A DNA stretch of 13,262 nt from Bacteroidales bacterium (lineage in GTDB: Bacteria; Bacteroidota; Bacteroidia; Bacteroidales; Bacteroidaceae): the NCBI GenBank assembly GCA_004555055.1, contig SFJN01000056.1:1-13262 (forward strand). The letters are read 5' to 3'. Below the pieces are notes generated by a model. It was not told the origin of the DNA, did no database searches, and saw only the letters and a list, made by a program, of their open reading frames with translations. Numbering within the stretch: the first letter of the stretch is position 1; each line of letters starts with the position of its first letter. Below, one piece after another: positions 1 through 6,825 of the stretch. The translations under genes were made by a program, and so were the position numbers.

Positions 1-84
1 GATTTCTGTCCTGCGAACACGCGCATAGCGGGCTATGTAAGTGTTTAAAGGAGAGAAAGATACAAGTGAGAGCTTGAAAAGTGG

Positions 85-115
85 CCAAGCATAAGAACAC
101 TTCCTAATTGAATAA
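85..115. repeat. Left arm of an inverted repeat enclosing the CBM9-like gene
   Basis: Reads CCAAGCATAAG, one variable base, ACACTTCCT, then AATT and GAATAA on the plus strand. The same series, without the AATT, is found on the minus strand at 1293-1265. The core matches at 20 of 21 positions. This arm ends a few bases outside the stop codon of the CBM9-like gene (120-122). No target-site duplication is visible outside the two arms. Confidence 0.75.
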
Positions 116-119
116 TAAA

Positions 120-1253
120 CTAATTTATAGAACATCCCATATCAGTTCTCAAAATCTGTCCGTCCTCATCGATGGTCATGCGCAGGTGCTTGCTGTCGAC
201 AGTGATAAGGTATTTCTGCGACATGGCCTCCACGCTCAAGTGGGCATCCTTGGGGAGCAGGGCGAGTTCGGCAGGTGTGAGGCGGAAGTCTTCCACACGT
301 CCGAAGTATTCGCCGGTCTTGCCCTTCTGTTCCTCCTGGGCGTAGAACATGGCCCAGAGGAGTTTCTCCACAGGACGGTAGTCGGGATAGACGAAACGCT
401 CGCTCCCCTTGCCGGCCTTGAGTTTGCTCAGATAGACGTATCCCCAGCGTTCGGGCATGTGCATGGCAATCATGCCGGTAGAGGGCCACGTCCAGTTGTC
501 CTCGGGGAGATACTTGCCGTCAGCCCCCTTCTTGCGGAAGGTACGGCCGCTCCTGTCGAGCTCGGTCTGCCACTCCACGCGGCTGAAACCCACGCGGAGA
601 TAGCGTCCGGCCTGGAGGACATTGTCGAACTCCTGGGCTATGGCCTTGCGGGGAATGGCCACCTCGATGTCCCAGCCTTTGTCGGTGTCACGGTTGTTGT
701 TGAGCGTGCCGTTGACATTCACAGCCGACTTCAGTCCCGGACAGTCCCACTGGAACTGTACGAAGTTACGGCGCGGGGCACGGTAAGGCATTTCGAGGCA
801 AAGGTCAAAGATGACATTCGAAGCATTGAACTCCAGTTCATAATAGTTGTGGGCATCGCCGGTAGGGTCGATGAAGATTTCAAAGTCGGGGTCGTAATAG
901 ATGACCGTATCGCGCAACGTCAGGTTGGCCCATACGTTGGGCTCCTCCATCACGGCGGAGACATAAAGGTAGTCGTCGTCCCAAAGCATCTTTGCCCGGG
1001 TGGCATAACGGGGCGTGGGGAATCCCTCACCGCTGATGTCCATGAAGAGTTCGGTCTCGGGAGCGTTCTGCCACGACTTCTCGTTCATGACGCCGTCAAC
1101 GGTAATCTTGTCCACGGTACGGTATGCCACATAGCCGTGGGGCTCGGTGAGGAAACGGGCATATTTTTCGGTGATGCTCTGGGCATCGGCGGCTGCCACC
1201 GCCGAAAGCGCAAGGGCGGCCGCAAGGAATCGGAGATTATTCATGGTATTCAT
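120..1253 (-). CDS. Secreted CBM9-like carbohydrate-binding protein
   Basis: A 377-residue exported protein of the carbohydrate-binding family 9-like type common in Bacteroidetes glycan-degradation loci; no catalytic activity is evident. Residues 1-24 form a signal peptide (hydrophobic L-A-rich core, probable cleavage after ADA). The CBM9-type beta-sandwich signatures follow in order: ITVDGVMNEKSW (50-61), AKMLWDDDYLYVSA (88-101), FEIFIDPTGDAHNYYELEFNA (124-144), GWDIEVAIP (193-201) and WPSTGMIAMHMPERWGYV (256-273). It lies 84 nt downstream of the fucosidase gene on the same strand, with no promoter seen in the spacer, so the two are probably co-transcribed, with this protein binding glycans or helping present them to the fucosidase. 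ATG at 1253 was chosen; a second ATG at 1244 (MNNLRF) would also leave a good signal peptide. An inverted repeat encloses the gene. Confidence 0.85.
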   Translation of the reverse strand: MNTMNNLRFLAAALALSAVAAADAQSITEKYARFLTEPHGYVAYRTVDKITVDGVMNEKSWQNAPETELFMDISGEGFPTPRYATRAKMLWDDDYLYVSAVMEEPNVWANLTLRDTVIYYDPDFEIFIDPTGDAHNYYELEFNASNVIFDLCLEMPYRAPRRNFVQFQWDCPGLKSAVNVNGTLNNNRDTDKGWDIEVAIPRKAIAQEFDNVLQAGRYLRVGFSRVEWQTELDRSGRTFRKKGADGKYLPEDNWTWPSTGMIAMHMPERWGYVYLSKLKAGKGSERFVYPDYRPVEKLLWAMFYAQEEQKGKTGEYFGRVEDFRLTPAELALLPKDAHLSVEAMSQKYLITVDSKHLRMTIDEDGQILRTDMGCSIN

Positions 1254-1264
1254 TCCAGGGGTGT

Positions 1265-1293
1265 TCTTATTCAGGAAGTGTGCTTATGCTTGG
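1265..1293. repeat. Right arm of an inverted repeat enclosing the CBM9-like gene
   Basis: Reverse-complement copy of 85-115, entirely inside the 84-nt spacer between the fucosidase stop and the CBM9-like start. In the minus-strand transcript it would form part of the CBM9-like leader and could pair with the 3' end of the same message. Beside the core there is also a degenerate direct repeat on the minus strand, ATAAG-N-ACAC occurring twice 17 nt apart. Confidence 0.75.
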
Positions 1294-1337
1294 TAATTTA
1301 CAGCCCCCTGTTGTTTTGCCGACAAAAAGGAAAAAAA

Positions 1338-2687
1338 TCAGTTGCTGGTCTGTACCTTGCCCTCGCCACGATAGAGCTTGCAAGGACCGTCGAGGAGGAC
1401 GGCGATGACGGTAATCTGGGGATCGAGCACCTGGTCGGGGACATCGATGTAGAGATTGCCGGGAATGTCGTTCCAATAGTTCTTGTTGAACACCTTGTAG
1501 TTGAGCATGGCACCGTTGCCCACTACCCAAACGCGGTTTACCTTGTTCATGAGACCTTTGATTTCAATGGGTCCGTTGGGTTTGTAGGGGAGGTAGAGGT
1601 AAAGGATGTCGCCGGCGGTGTTCAGCGTGGTATAACCCTGGAAGTGCTCGGCAGGAATACCAGCGCGGGTGTCGTAGACCGCCTCGGCATGCTTCTTGTT
1701 CCAGCGGCCGAATTCCTTGAGGATGTCTACCTGCTCCTGGGGGATGGTGCCGTCCTCGCGCGGACCGATGTCGAGCAGCAGGTTGCCGCCGTTCGACAAA
1801 CAATCGACGTAGGTGCGGAGCAGCATATGCGGTGTCTTGTAGTTGGTGTCGGTATGCTGATAGCCCCACGAATCGTTCATCGTCATGCAAAGTTCCCAAT
1901 ATTTGCTCTCAGGACGCACCACCGGCACACCTTGCTCGGGGGTGGCGTAGTCACCGTAACCGGCAATGCGGCTGTTGATGATGCACTTGGGAGAATACTT
2001 GCGGAGGAGTTTTACGATTTCCGCACTGCGCCATGTGGCGGCATCCTGCTCCCAGTCGCCGTCGAACCACCAGAGGTCGGGCTTGTACTGGCGCGAGAGT
2101 TCCTCCATCTGCCCGAAATTGAACTTGCAGAAACTGTCCCACCGCTGGGGGTCGTCCTTGATGCTGTAGCGTGTGGACTTGCGGGTGTCGTTGGGATAGT
2201 CGGAACGGCTCCAGTCGAGCAGGCTGTAATATAGTCCGAGATGCATGTCGGTCTTCCGTACCTCGTCGACAAAGGGGGTGAGGACGTCGCGTCCGGCGGG
2301 GGTGCTCTTCTTCACGCTGATGTCGCCGACCTGGGTGTCCCAAAGTGCCACACCGTCGTGGTGCTTCGTCGTGATGACGGTGTATTTGGCACCGCTCTCC
2401 TCAATCAGTTTCACCCATGCCTTGGGATCGTAGTTCTTGGCTGTGAACCCTTTGCACTGGTCCATATATTCGTCGTAGGGAAGATAGCTGTTGTAGAACG
2501 ACCAGCTTTCGCTCACACCTTTCACGGCATAGATGCCCCAATGGATGAACACACCGAACTTGGCCTTTGCAAACCATTCCATGCGTTCGGCCTTCTGGGC
2601 TTCCGTCTCTGCCTGTTCGCCGCCCTTCGCCATCACCGGCAAAGCGCTGACCATGGCCGCCAAGGCCAACATACACATTTTTTTCAT
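1338..2687 (-). CDS. Alpha-L-fucosidase, glycoside hydrolase family 29
   Basis: Releases L-fucose from glycans by the retaining mechanism of GH29; probably periplasmic. The protein has 449 residues, usual for the bacterial family. A signal peptide occupies residues 1-20 (MKK start, leucine- and alanine-rich core, cleavage after VMA). The GH29 barrel follows, with WFAKAKFGVFIHWG (38-51), YTVITTKHHDG (102-112), DLWWFDGDW (204-212, D209 being the expected nucleophile by position in the family) and LSNGGNLLLDIGPREDG (297-313). The acid/base is probably one of E251, E260 and E265 and cannot be fixed without alignment. A smaller C-terminal beta domain covers roughly 345-449. The reading frame stays open upstream to 2930, but the signal peptide places the start at 2687. 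It is the first gene of a unit with the CBM9-like protein and has a promoter at 2904-2935. Confidence 0.93.
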   Translation of the reverse strand: MKKMCMLALAAMVSALPVMAKGGEQAETEAQKAERMEWFAKAKFGVFIHWGIYAVKGVSESWSFYNSYLPYDEYMDQCKGFTAKNYDPKAWVKLIEESGAKYTVITTKHHDGVALWDTQVGDISVKKSTPAGRDVLTPFVDEVRKTDMHLGLYYSLLDWSRSDYPNDTRKSTRYSIKDDPQRWDSFCKFNFGQMEELSRQYKPDLWWFDGDWEQDAATWRSAEIVKLLRKYSPKCIINSRIAGYGDYATPEQGVPVVRPESKYWELCMTMNDSWGYQHTDTNYKTPHMLLRTYVDCLSNGGNLLLDIGPREDGTIPQEQVDILKEFGRWNKKHAEAVYDTRAGIPAEHFQGYTTLNTAGDILYLYLPYKPNGPIEIKGLMNKVNRVWVVGNGAMLNYKVFNKNYWNDIPGNLYIDVPDQVLDPQITVIAVLLDGPCKLYRGEGKVQTSN

Positions 2688-2715
2688 AGCAGTTTTATGG
2701 TTGTTTTCTTTTTCC

Positions 2716-2733
2716 CCGTAACGGATTCTACGG
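2716..2733 (-). other. Small hairpin in the fucosidase leader, near the start codon
   Basis: CCGTA (2716-2720) can pair with TACGG (2729-2733) across an 8-nt loop. On the transcript it lies just before an A-rich stretch that leads into the fucosidase start. The stem is only 5 bp and could be accidental. Confidence 0.25.
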
Positions 2734-2841
2734 TCAATGCCACCGTCTGTCGCCCGCTGCGCCCCATCCGGACCGGCACAAAAGGGCACCATACAGGAAC
2801 GCGGCAACGCCACACGACATTGCAACCGCACGGCGACTTGC

Positions 2842-2858
2842 GAGCCGGCGCACGGCTC
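2842..2858 (-). other. GC-rich hairpin in the fucosidase leader
   Basis: GAGCCG (2842-2847) and CGGCTC (2853-2858) form a 6-bp stem with a 5-nt loop, about 40 nt downstream of the predicted transcription start. No run of U follows, so it is not a terminator. A role in leader stability is possible but not shown. Confidence 0.3.
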
Positions 2859-2903
2859 CATTTCCACCAAAAACGGGCAGAAAGGGGCTGAATTGACGTG
2901 CCA

Positions 2904-2935
2904 CAAAATTAGGAACTTTCCAATAAACACACAAA
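2904..2935 (-). promoter_or_regulatory. Bacteroidetes-type promoter of the fucosidase unit
   Basis: On the minus strand TTTG (2935-2932) is followed after exactly 20 nt by TAATTTTG (2911-2904), matching the Bacteroidetes housekeeping pattern TTTG, 19-21 nt, TAnnTTTG. Transcription would begin near 2897, giving a leader of about 210 nt before the fucosidase ATG. The same two elements with the same spacing occur before rpsL. Confidence 0.7.
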
Positions 2936-3027
2936 TAATTGCAGGTCAAATAAGCATCAACCACCGAAAACGGCACCGTAATGGCCGATTTCAACGCCAA
3001 AGACAGGGAAGTACACGAAAAAAAGAG

Positions 3028-3035
3028 TATATTTG
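3028..3035 (+). promoter_or_regulatory. Candidate -7 element before the sigma-54-type regulator gene
   Basis: TATATTTG followed by CAG matches the TAnnTTTG consensus. No TTTG is found 19-21 nt upstream, so the promoter is incomplete or weak. The leader would be about 100 nt. The 2688-3145 spacer as a whole holds two divergent promoters and no gene. Confidence 0.4.
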
Positions 3036-3145
3036 CAGCCCATAATTGCGTGCGTACATTACACTGCCTGCCGATACACGGGCAGGAAAACCGACACCGC
3101 GCACCTCTTCTCCACAGACTTTCTCACTATCAAACCCCGCAAAAA

Positions 3146-4420
3146 ATGACCGATAAGGAACTTGTTCTTCGCAATATCAAGAAAAGATATGGCATCATCG
3201 GCGACTGTGAGGGACTGAACGACGCCCTCATCACCGCCCAAAAGGTGGCCCAGTCTGACTTTTCCGTACTGGTGCAGGGTGAAAACGGTGTGGGAAAGGA
3301 AATCATCCCGCGCATCATCCACGACCTCAGTCCACGTTCGAACCGGAAATATCTGGCGGTGAACTGTGGTGCCATCCCCGAAGGTACCATCGAAAGCGAA
3401 CTCTTCGGACACGTCAAGGGGGCATATACGGGAAGCGTGGAGAACCGCGAAGGCTACTTTGCCGCCGCCGACGGCGGAACGCTCTTCCTTGACGAGGTGG
3501 GCGAACTGCCGCTGCAGATGCAGGTACGTCTGCTCCGCGTACTGGAAACGCACGAATTCCTGCCGGTAGGCTCGAGCGAGGTCAGAAAGACAAACGTGAG
3601 AATCATCGCCGCCACAAACCGCGACATGCGGAAGGCCATCGCCGAAGGCCGATTCCGCGAAGACCTCTACTACCGCCTGGCTGTCGTCAACCTGCACATC
3701 CCCCCTCTCAGGGAACGCGGCAAGGACATTGACCTGATATTCCGCAAATTCGCCCTTGAAAACCAGGAACGCTTTGGAATACCGGCCATCAGACTGACGG
3801 AGGATGCCAGAAAACTGCTGCTGCAATACCCTTGGCCCGGAAACGTAAGACAGCTGAAGAACGTGGTCGACTCCATGACCGTCCAGTGCGAAAACCGGGA
3901 AATCAATGCCGGAGAACTGGCAAAGTTCATCCCTGCCGACCATGTCCATACACAGGTCTCCACCGTCAGGCCTGAGAATCTGCCGGCGAAAACGGGGAGC
4001 TTCACACAGAATCTGGACACGGAAGCCTTGATGCACCACATCAAGGAACTGACCCAGCAGGTGGCATTCCTCACCGAACAGGTCAAGGAGCTTTGGCGCC
4101 GCGTAGACCATGGGCACGAAAACGGACAAGAGAAAGGCCAGCAGGGCACACATCTCGTCATCGGCCCGAGAAACACACGACCCGCAGACACCGAAGAGGT
4201 GGAGTTCGAAGACATCAACAGCGAAATCATCGGCGAAAACTTTTCGGGCAACACGCCGGCCGCCACCCCACACACAAGGGAGGAGGCTGAAAGGGCACTG
4301 ATAGAACAGGCCCTGCGCCGCAACAGGAACAACCGACGGAAAACAGCTGAAGAACTGGCCATCTCGGAACGTACACTCTACCGTAAAATACAAAAGTATG
4401 GTCTCGATGAAGAAATTTAA
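3146..4420 (+). CDS. Sigma-54-interacting AAA+ regulator with Fis-type HTH
   Basis: A 424-residue bacterial enhancer-binding protein, of the kind that uses ATP hydrolysis to open sigma-54 promoter complexes. The AAA+ domain begins almost at the N-terminus: Walker A GENGVGKE (45-52), sigma-54 contact loop GAYTGS (92-97, usually GAFTGA), Walker B GTLFLDE (111-117), sensor I region AATNRD (155-160), arginine-finger region FREDLYYRL (170-178) and sensor II PWPGNVRQLKN (229-239). A long linker (about 262-376) contains a likely coiled coil (297-320). A Fis-type helix-turn-helix closes the protein (378-419, AEELAISERTLYRKIQKYGL). There is no receiver, GAF or PAS domain, so ATPase activity is not controlled by an attached sensor. 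The frame is open from 2981, but the ATG at 3146 is preceded by A-rich sequence and starts the recognisable protein. It overlaps the next gene, as in the conserved Bacteroidetes cluster. Confidence 0.9.
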   Translation: MTDKELVLRNIKKRYGIIGDCEGLNDALITAQKVAQSDFSVLVQGENGVGKEIIPRIIHDLSPRSNRKYLAVNCGAIPEGTIESELFGHVKGAYTGSVENREGYFAAADGGTLFLDEVGELPLQMQVRLLRVLETHEFLPVGSSEVRKTNVRIIAATNRDMRKAIAEGRFREDLYYRLAVVNLHIPPLRERGKDIDLIFRKFALENQERFGIPAIRLTEDARKLLLQYPWPGNVRQLKNVVDSMTVQCENREINAGELAKFIPADHVHTQVSTVRPENLPAKTGSFTQNLDTEALMHHIKELTQQVAFLTEQVKELWRRVDHGHENGQEKGQQGTHLVIGPRNTRPADTEEVEFEDINSEIIGENFSGNTPAATPHTREEAERALIEQALRRNRNNRRKTAEELAISERTLYRKIQKYGLDEEI

Positions 4421-4925
4421 ACCTTTTGCATGCCTTGCAATGTCCGTGGCGACACTACTACTTACCATTGCATGCAGCATCAGCTATTCCTTCACGGGAA
4501 CGAACATCAACTACGATGTCATAAAGACCATACAGATTGACAAGATTGCGAACCGTGCACCCTACGGATGGGCTCCGATGGAGGCTATGTTCAACAACAA
4601 GTTGCAGGACAAATATGCCAACTCCACACGACTGAGACTCGTGAAGAGAAACGGCGACCTGCAGGTTGCGGGCGAAATCACGGGTTACGACCAGTTCAAC
4701 AAGGCGGTCAGCGCTGACGGATATTCGTCGCAGGTACAGCTGAAACTGACAGTCAACATCAGGTTCCGCAACAACAAGATGAACCAACAGTGGGAAAAAC
4801 AGTTCTCCGCCACCACACAATATGACGCCCGCCAGTCGCTTGCCACCGTGCAGGAGGGACTGGTGAATGAAATGATTGACGACATCGTCGACCAAATCTT
4901 CAATGCCACCGTTGCTGACTGGTAA
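4398..4925 (+). CDS. lptE: LptE-family lipoprotein
   Basis: Outer-membrane lipoprotein of the Bacteroidetes LptE-like family, expected to partner LptD in inserting lipopolysaccharide into the outer leaflet. The protein has 175 residues. A lysine-containing N-terminus and hydrophobic stretch end in TIAC with C26 as the lipidated cysteine, followed by the family signature SYSFTGTNI (29-37). Other family traits are GDLQVAGEITGYD (86-98), a long beta-strand region (110-140) and the ending DDIVDQIFNATVADW (161-175). The start at 4398 has A-rich sequence before it and overlaps the regulator gene by 23 nt. The ATG at 4407 (MKKF) is a plausible alternative. The overlap suggests translational coupling. 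The function is assigned by family; the Bacteroidetes branch is distant from the proteobacterial protein. Confidence 0.85.
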   Translation: MVSMKKFKPFACLAMSVATLLLTIACSISYSFTGTNINYDVIKTIQIDKIANRAPYGWAPMEAMFNNKLQDKYANSTRLRLVKRNGDLQVAGEITGYDQFNKAVSADGYSSQVQLKLTVNIRFRNNKMNQQWEKQFSATTQYDARQSLATVQEGLVNEMIDDIVDQIFNATVADW

Positions 4926-4981
4926 TGGCCCTTCCCTTGTCCAACACCATTACAACGACGTTAACGCTGAATCTCCTGACC

Positions 4982-5851
4982 ATGGACATTGCCCATCTTA
5001 TTGCCCATCCCGAGGAACTGAACCACGAAACCATCTATGACCTGAGGAGAATCGTGGCGGTTTTCCCTACATTCCATGCCGCACGGATACTGTTCCTGCG
5101 GAATCTCTTCCTGCTGCACGACCCGAGTTTCGACACCGAACTGAGACGTGCGGCCGTGATGTTGCCGGACCGCAGTGTGCTCTTCGAAATCACGCAGCGC
5201 AACGAGGTGAGGCTTGCCTCTGGCAGCAAGGAAGAATCCTCCCACGCTCCTGCCGAAGAAGAAAGCGCAGACGGACAGCCGCAGAAAAAATACAAAACCA
5301 CCCTGCAGCTGCTCGACGACTTCCTCGACAAGACTCCGCCACAAAGCTCCAGACCTGCTGCAAAAGCCGACCCGTCGGTCGACTACATGGCTTACCTCAT
5401 GGCGCACGAAGAGGAAGATGGCACGGAATATGCATCCAAAGAGTCCGTAAACGACGAAGCGGCTGCTGGAAGCACGACCCGATTGGATTCGCTCATCGAC
5501 AATTTCATCGACACACATACCGAGCGCACCACCCTCTCCGACAATCCCATTATGCCGGACAACATCATTGAAGAGGAGACCGCAGACGCAGCGAAGTCCA
5601 ACACCACAGCCCCCAACGACACGAACAAGGACAGCGGGGCTGAGGACGAGGAATGCGACACAAGCTTCACCGAAACCCTGGCAAGGGTATACATCCGGCA
5701 GCAAAAATACGAACGGGCGGCAGAAATGCTGCAGAAGTTGAAAGGCACCAACGCAGCACAAAGTAACCCGTACTATGCCGACCAGGTACGCTTCCTGCAA
5801 AAAGCCGTCATCAACGAACGGCACAGAAAAAAGAAAAGCGGAAACAGTTAA
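4982..5851 (+). CDS. TPR-like protein of the LptE-SecG cluster, function unknown
   Basis: A 289-residue, probably cytoplasmic protein with no signal peptide or membrane segment. The N-terminal part (1-75) is helical and recognisable from other Bacteroidetes (AHPEELNHETIYDLRRIVAVFPTFHAARILFLRNLFLLHD). A long acidic, low-complexity middle (80-225) contains two short hydrophobic motifs, LQLLDDFLD (108-116) and LDSLIDNFID (168-177), which resemble repeated docking segments. The C-terminal part (227-275) looks like one tetratricopeptide unit (ETLARVYIRQQKYERAAEMLQKL). The tail is basic. I placed the start at 4982 because the conserved part begins there. An ATG at 4925 overlaps the lptE stop as TAATG and would add 19 residues; that arrangement favours coupling, so it remains possible. 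The biochemical role is not known to me. Confidence 0.75.
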   Translation: MDIAHLIAHPEELNHETIYDLRRIVAVFPTFHAARILFLRNLFLLHDPSFDTELRRAAVMLPDRSVLFEITQRNEVRLASGSKEESSHAPAEEESADGQPQKKYKTTLQLLDDFLDKTPPQSSRPAAKADPSVDYMAYLMAHEEEDGTEYASKESVNDEAAAGSTTRLDSLIDNFIDTHTERTTLSDNPIMPDNIIEEETADAAKSNTTAPNDTNKDSGAEDEECDTSFTETLARVYIRQQKYERAAEMLQKLKGTNAAQSNPYYADQVRFLQKAVINERHRKKKSGNS

Positions 5852-6000
5852 GGGGCGTCCTATCAAATTGCTTGACAACTCTTCCCCCTTCCCCTCCCAT
5901 TTCTCCCCCAATACTTGCTTTCCAAAGGCAGACATCGGGAGAGCATGAACCCTGAATCAACAAAAACAAAACAAAATAACAAAAAAAACAAACCAAACCC

Positions 6001-6324
6001 ATGTACACACTTCTCGTAGTGCTTGCAGTTGTCGTATCGATTCTGCTTGCAATCATTGTACTCGTCCAGGAATCCAAGGGCGGCGGTCTGGCTTCGAGCG
6101 TATCGAGTGCAAACAGCGTGCTCGGCGTCCGCAAGACCACCGACTTCGTGGAAAAAGCAACATGGATTCTGGCAGGACTGCTCGTCGTATTCTCGGTATG
6201 CAGCAGCTTCTTCGCCACTCCTGCCACAAAGTCTGCTGACGACATCGTCAACGACATCCACACTTCCGCTCCCGCTCCCCAGCTTCCCGGACAGCCCGCT
6301 CCCCAGCCTGCACCTGCCAACTAG
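6001..6324 (+). CDS. secG: Protein translocase subunit SecG
   Basis: Small integral subunit of the SecYEG channel in the inner membrane; it aids SecA-driven export. The 107-residue protein has two membrane helices (about 2-22 and 53-71) joined by the family loop VLVQESKGGGLASSVSSANS and VLGVRKTTDFVEKATW (40-55). The C-terminal tail is rich in proline and alanine (88-107), longer than in many SecG proteins. The start is preceded by a very A-rich tract (5957-6000) typical of Bacteroidetes. It is 149 nt from the preceding gene, with no clear promoter in the spacer, which holds a pyrimidine-rich stretch at 5878-5924. A strong terminator follows. Confidence 0.93.
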   Translation: MYTLLVVLAVVVSILLAIIVLVQESKGGGLASSVSSANSVLGVRKTTDFVEKATWILAGLLVVFSVCSSFFATPATKSADDIVNDIHTSAPAPQLPGQPAPQPAPAN

Positions 6325-6352
6325 CACAACGGCTGAGGGCAACTCCGGGAAA

Positions 6353-6367
6353 AGGGCGAAACGCCCT
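6353..6367 (+). other. Short GC hairpin after secG
   Basis: AGGGCG (6353-6358), a three-base AAA loop and CGCCCT (6362-6367) form a 6-bp stem. No T-run follows. It lies ahead of the stronger terminator at 6399-6445 and may help stabilise the 3' end. Confidence 0.35.
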
Positions 6368-6398
6368 CTGAAAACCCCAAAACACCCCTTAACAATCC

Positions 6399-6445
6399 GC
6401 TCCGGCTATCCCCTGTACAAGGAGATAGCCGGAGCTTTATTTTGT
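6399..6445 (+). terminator. Intrinsic terminator of the regulator-lptE-secG unit
   Basis: A perfect 12-bp stem, GCTCCGGCTATC (6399-6410) with GATAGCCGGAGC (6424-6435), followed by TTTATTTTG. One of the clearest terminators in the window; it closes the plus-strand unit. Confidence 0.9.
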
Positions 6446-6700
6446 CCTGTTCCCTTCTCACTCCCAACCTTCTCGAAGCACCCTACCCCATACGCCCCCC
6501 CTGCACTACTCTCCAATACCCTATGGTATCATACAGAAACGGACAAAGGATGGGCACAGAGAACCTGAGCGGATGTGATATACGGAGCCTTGGTGACAAG
6601 AAAGCGGGAACCAAAGGGAAATAACAGAAGCCAAGGGAAGATGATGGGAGACAAGGGAAAGCAACAGAAGTCAAGGGCAATTCACATGGCAAAGGCTCAT
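6436..6700. other. Gene-free stretch between converging units, with a purine-rich repeat
   Basis: No convincing coding sequence is seen. Between about 6597 and 6680 the plus strand is strongly A- and G-rich and contains two imperfect 26-nt copies (6612-6637 and 6652-6677, about 21 of 26 identical) built from CAAGGG and AACAGAAG blocks, 40 nt apart. A 93-codon minus-strand frame across it (6483-6764) is proline- and leucine-rich, starts inside the rpsJ terminator region and resembles no family known to me. Confidence 0.5.
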
Positions 6701-6742
6701 ACTGAGCCGAAAAAGCCGGATGTGGAAATCCACACCCGGCTT
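6694..6742 (-). terminator. Tandem hairpin terminator after rpsJ
   Basis: In the minus direction the first stem joins AAGCCGG (6713-6719) with CCGGCTT (6736-6742) and, after one mismatch, TGTGGA (6721-6726) with TCCACA (6729-6734). A CTTTTTC run follows on that strand. A second 6-bp hairpin, GGCTCA with TGAGCC (6694-6708, loop TAC), lies directly behind. Together they end the str operon message. Confidence 0.85.
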
Positions 6743-6825
6743 CTATGATTTGTGGGGACATCAACCGTCTGTCATCGCTTCAGGAAGCCATTTCATACGG
6801 TCATGTTCCGATATTGTGCAAGAGA

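Noticed and set aside
1..84. Possible gene end or RNA at the left edge
   Set aside because: Too short to judge; only a 5-bp CATAG/CTATG pair is visible and no coding frame or tRNA shape was recognised.
108..2234. Very long open frame on the plus strand (708 codons) across the fucosidase and CBM9-like genes
   Set aside because: It lies antisense to two genes with clear family motifs and signal peptides, has no recognisable domain and is an effect of codon bias on the opposite strand.
2897..2903. TGGCACG on the minus strand next to the fucosidase promoter as a sigma-54 -24 element
   Set aside because: The -12 part reads TTCA instead of TTGC, so the GC is missing; it directly follows a full housekeeping-type promoter that explains transcription.
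3059..4480. 473-codon minus-strand open frame opposite the sigma-54 activator
   Set aside because: Antisense to a gene with all AAA+ motifs in order; composition is that of a reversed coding frame.
6483..6764. Possible 93-residue minus-strand gene in the spacer between secG and rpsJ
   Set aside because: It begins inside the rpsJ terminator region, consists of proline- and leucine-rich low complexity from the purine repeat, and shows no family resemblance.
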